From contig CP059259.1 in the NCBI GenBank assembly GCA_013693815.1, positions 521,589-527,201 on the forward strand: DNA of 5,613 nt. The letters run 5' to 3'. This document shows positions 5,125-5,613 of this stretch, piece after piece. The notes under the pieces are model-generated. The model ran no database searches. It had not been told where the DNA came from and saw only the letters and a list, made by a program, of their open reading frames with translations. The position numbers and the translations under genes were made by a program. The stretch comes from Nocardioidaceae bacterium. Its GTDB lineage: Bacteria > Actinomycetota > Actinomycetes > Propionibacteriales > Nocardioidaceae. Each line of letters opens with the position of its first letter. Position 1 is the stretch's first letter.

Positions 5125-5576
5125 TGAGCGAGAACCTTGAGCAACGGATCGTTCGACTAGAAGAGATCGAGAAGGCACGCGGGCTCTACTACGTGTATGC
5201 CGAGACACTTGATGATCCGAACCCCGACACTGTGACCCCGCTCTTTACTGACAATGCGGTCCTGCATACCCCGATGGGCGACTTCACCGGTCGCGAAGCG
5301 ATCCATGACTTCTACAGCCGGGCGTTCGCGGCAGATACCTCGGTCAAGCGCCATTTCCTCACCAACTCCCGTGTCGTCGCATACGACCCCGGGGAGGTGC
5401 GCCTGTTGAGCTACTTCCTTTACACCGGCCGGGGCGATGACTCCTCGATCATCGGATGGGGAACCTACGACGACCTGGTGGATGCCAGTGGACCCGAGCC
5501 GCTGTTCAAGGAGAAGACCATCGATGTCCACATGGGGACTGACCTTTCGGTGGGATGGGCCAAGGGAGCGTTGTGA
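5124..5576 (+). CDS. SnoaL/NTF2-like family protein
   Basis: A 150-residue protein of the NTF2-like superfamily (SnoaL_4 type, alpha+beta cone fold). Members include scytalone dehydratase, the dehydrochlorinase LinA and the small subunits of ring-hydroxylating dioxygenases, so the reaction cannot be fixed from the fold. Visible features are the amphipathic N-terminal helix LEEIEKARGLYYVYAETLDD (12-31), LFTDNAVLHTP (40-50), FTGREAIHDFY (54-64) and RHFLTN (76-81). Asp30 and His77 align in position and spacing with the catalytic Asp/His pair of LinA, which suggests an active enzyme rather than a structural protein. The start is ATG 5124 behind GAGGAGG (5113-5119), overlapping the ferredoxin stop; an upstream in-frame start at 5085 lies inside the ferredoxin gene and is rejected. 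The stop overlaps the GTG of the aldehyde dehydrogenase gene. No large dioxygenase subunit is visible, so a lone lyase, isomerase or hydrolase-like role is as likely as a dioxygenase beta subunit. Confidence 0.87.
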   Translation: MSENLEQRIVRLEEIEKARGLYYVYAETLDDPNPDTVTPLFTDNAVLHTPMGDFTGREAIHDFYSRAFAADTSVKRHFLTNSRVVAYDPGEVRLLSYFLYTGRGDDSSIIGWGTYDDLVDASGPEPLFKEKTIDVHMGTDLSVGWAKGAL

Positions 5577-5613
5577 GCCAAGAGCTCTGGATCGGTGGTC
5601 GCTGGGAGAGTGG
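5573..5613 (+). CDS. Start of a probable aldehyde dehydrogenase (partial, runs off the right edge)
   Basis: Thirteen complete codons from GTG 5573 read MSQELWIGGRWES, and the frame is open at the edge. An N-terminal 'L(W/F)IGG(R/E)W' followed by a small residue is the hallmark first strand of NAD(P)-dependent aldehyde dehydrogenases. AAGGGAG at 5562-5568 is the ribosome binding site, and the GTG overlaps the stop of the SnoaL-like gene (GTGA), so this is the third gene of a coupled operon. The assignment rests on a short motif. Active-site residues (the Cys and Glu of the family) are outside the window, and the aldehyde substrate is unknown. Confidence 0.75.
   Translation, partial: MSQELWIGGRWES

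Overview
The window is GC-rich, with strongly GC-biased third codon positions, GTG starts and TANNNT-type promoters. Together with the families present (a CspA-like protein of actinobacterial type, a DUF1800/DUF1501 pair, a DUF47-Pit pair, and an LLM oxidoreductase next to a P450-type ferredoxin), this points to an actinobacterium (Actinomycetota). Genus cannot be fixed from the sequence; a Propionibacteriales-like host is only a guess. All supported genes lie on the + strand.

Region 1 (1-1364) is the end of a probable DUF1800 gene followed by a Tat-exported DUF1501 protein, a common secreted pair of unclear function. Region 2 (1365-1922) has a 296-base gene-free stretch with an unexplained bulged inverted repeat (1415-1503) and the leader of a cold-shock gene. 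The cold-shock gene (1661-1864) ends in a strong 13-bp-stem terminator. Region 3 (1943-3636) is a two-gene phosphate-uptake operon: a DUF47/PhoU-like accessory protein and, 4 bases later, a Pit permease.

Region 4 (about 3700 to the right edge) looks like the start of a catabolic or oxidative cluster. An LLM flavin- or F420-dependent oxidoreductase has its own promoter with a perfect TATAAT, overlapped by a palindromic operator candidate. After 157 bases carrying a TTGACA promoter element and two more operator candidates comes a tightly coupled operon: a small ferredoxin with a CxxHxxC...CP cluster motif, a SnoaL/NTF2-like protein with a candidate Asp/His active-site pair, and the first codons of an aldehyde dehydrogenase cut by the window edge. 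The gene set suggests oxygenation of a small organic substrate (the ferredoxin feeding a P450 or other oxygenase outside the window) followed by aldehyde oxidation. The substrate cannot be named.

Most of the window is conventional. The parts most worth a second look are the regulatory architecture and gene content of region 4 and the unexplained inverted repeat upstream of the cold-shock gene.
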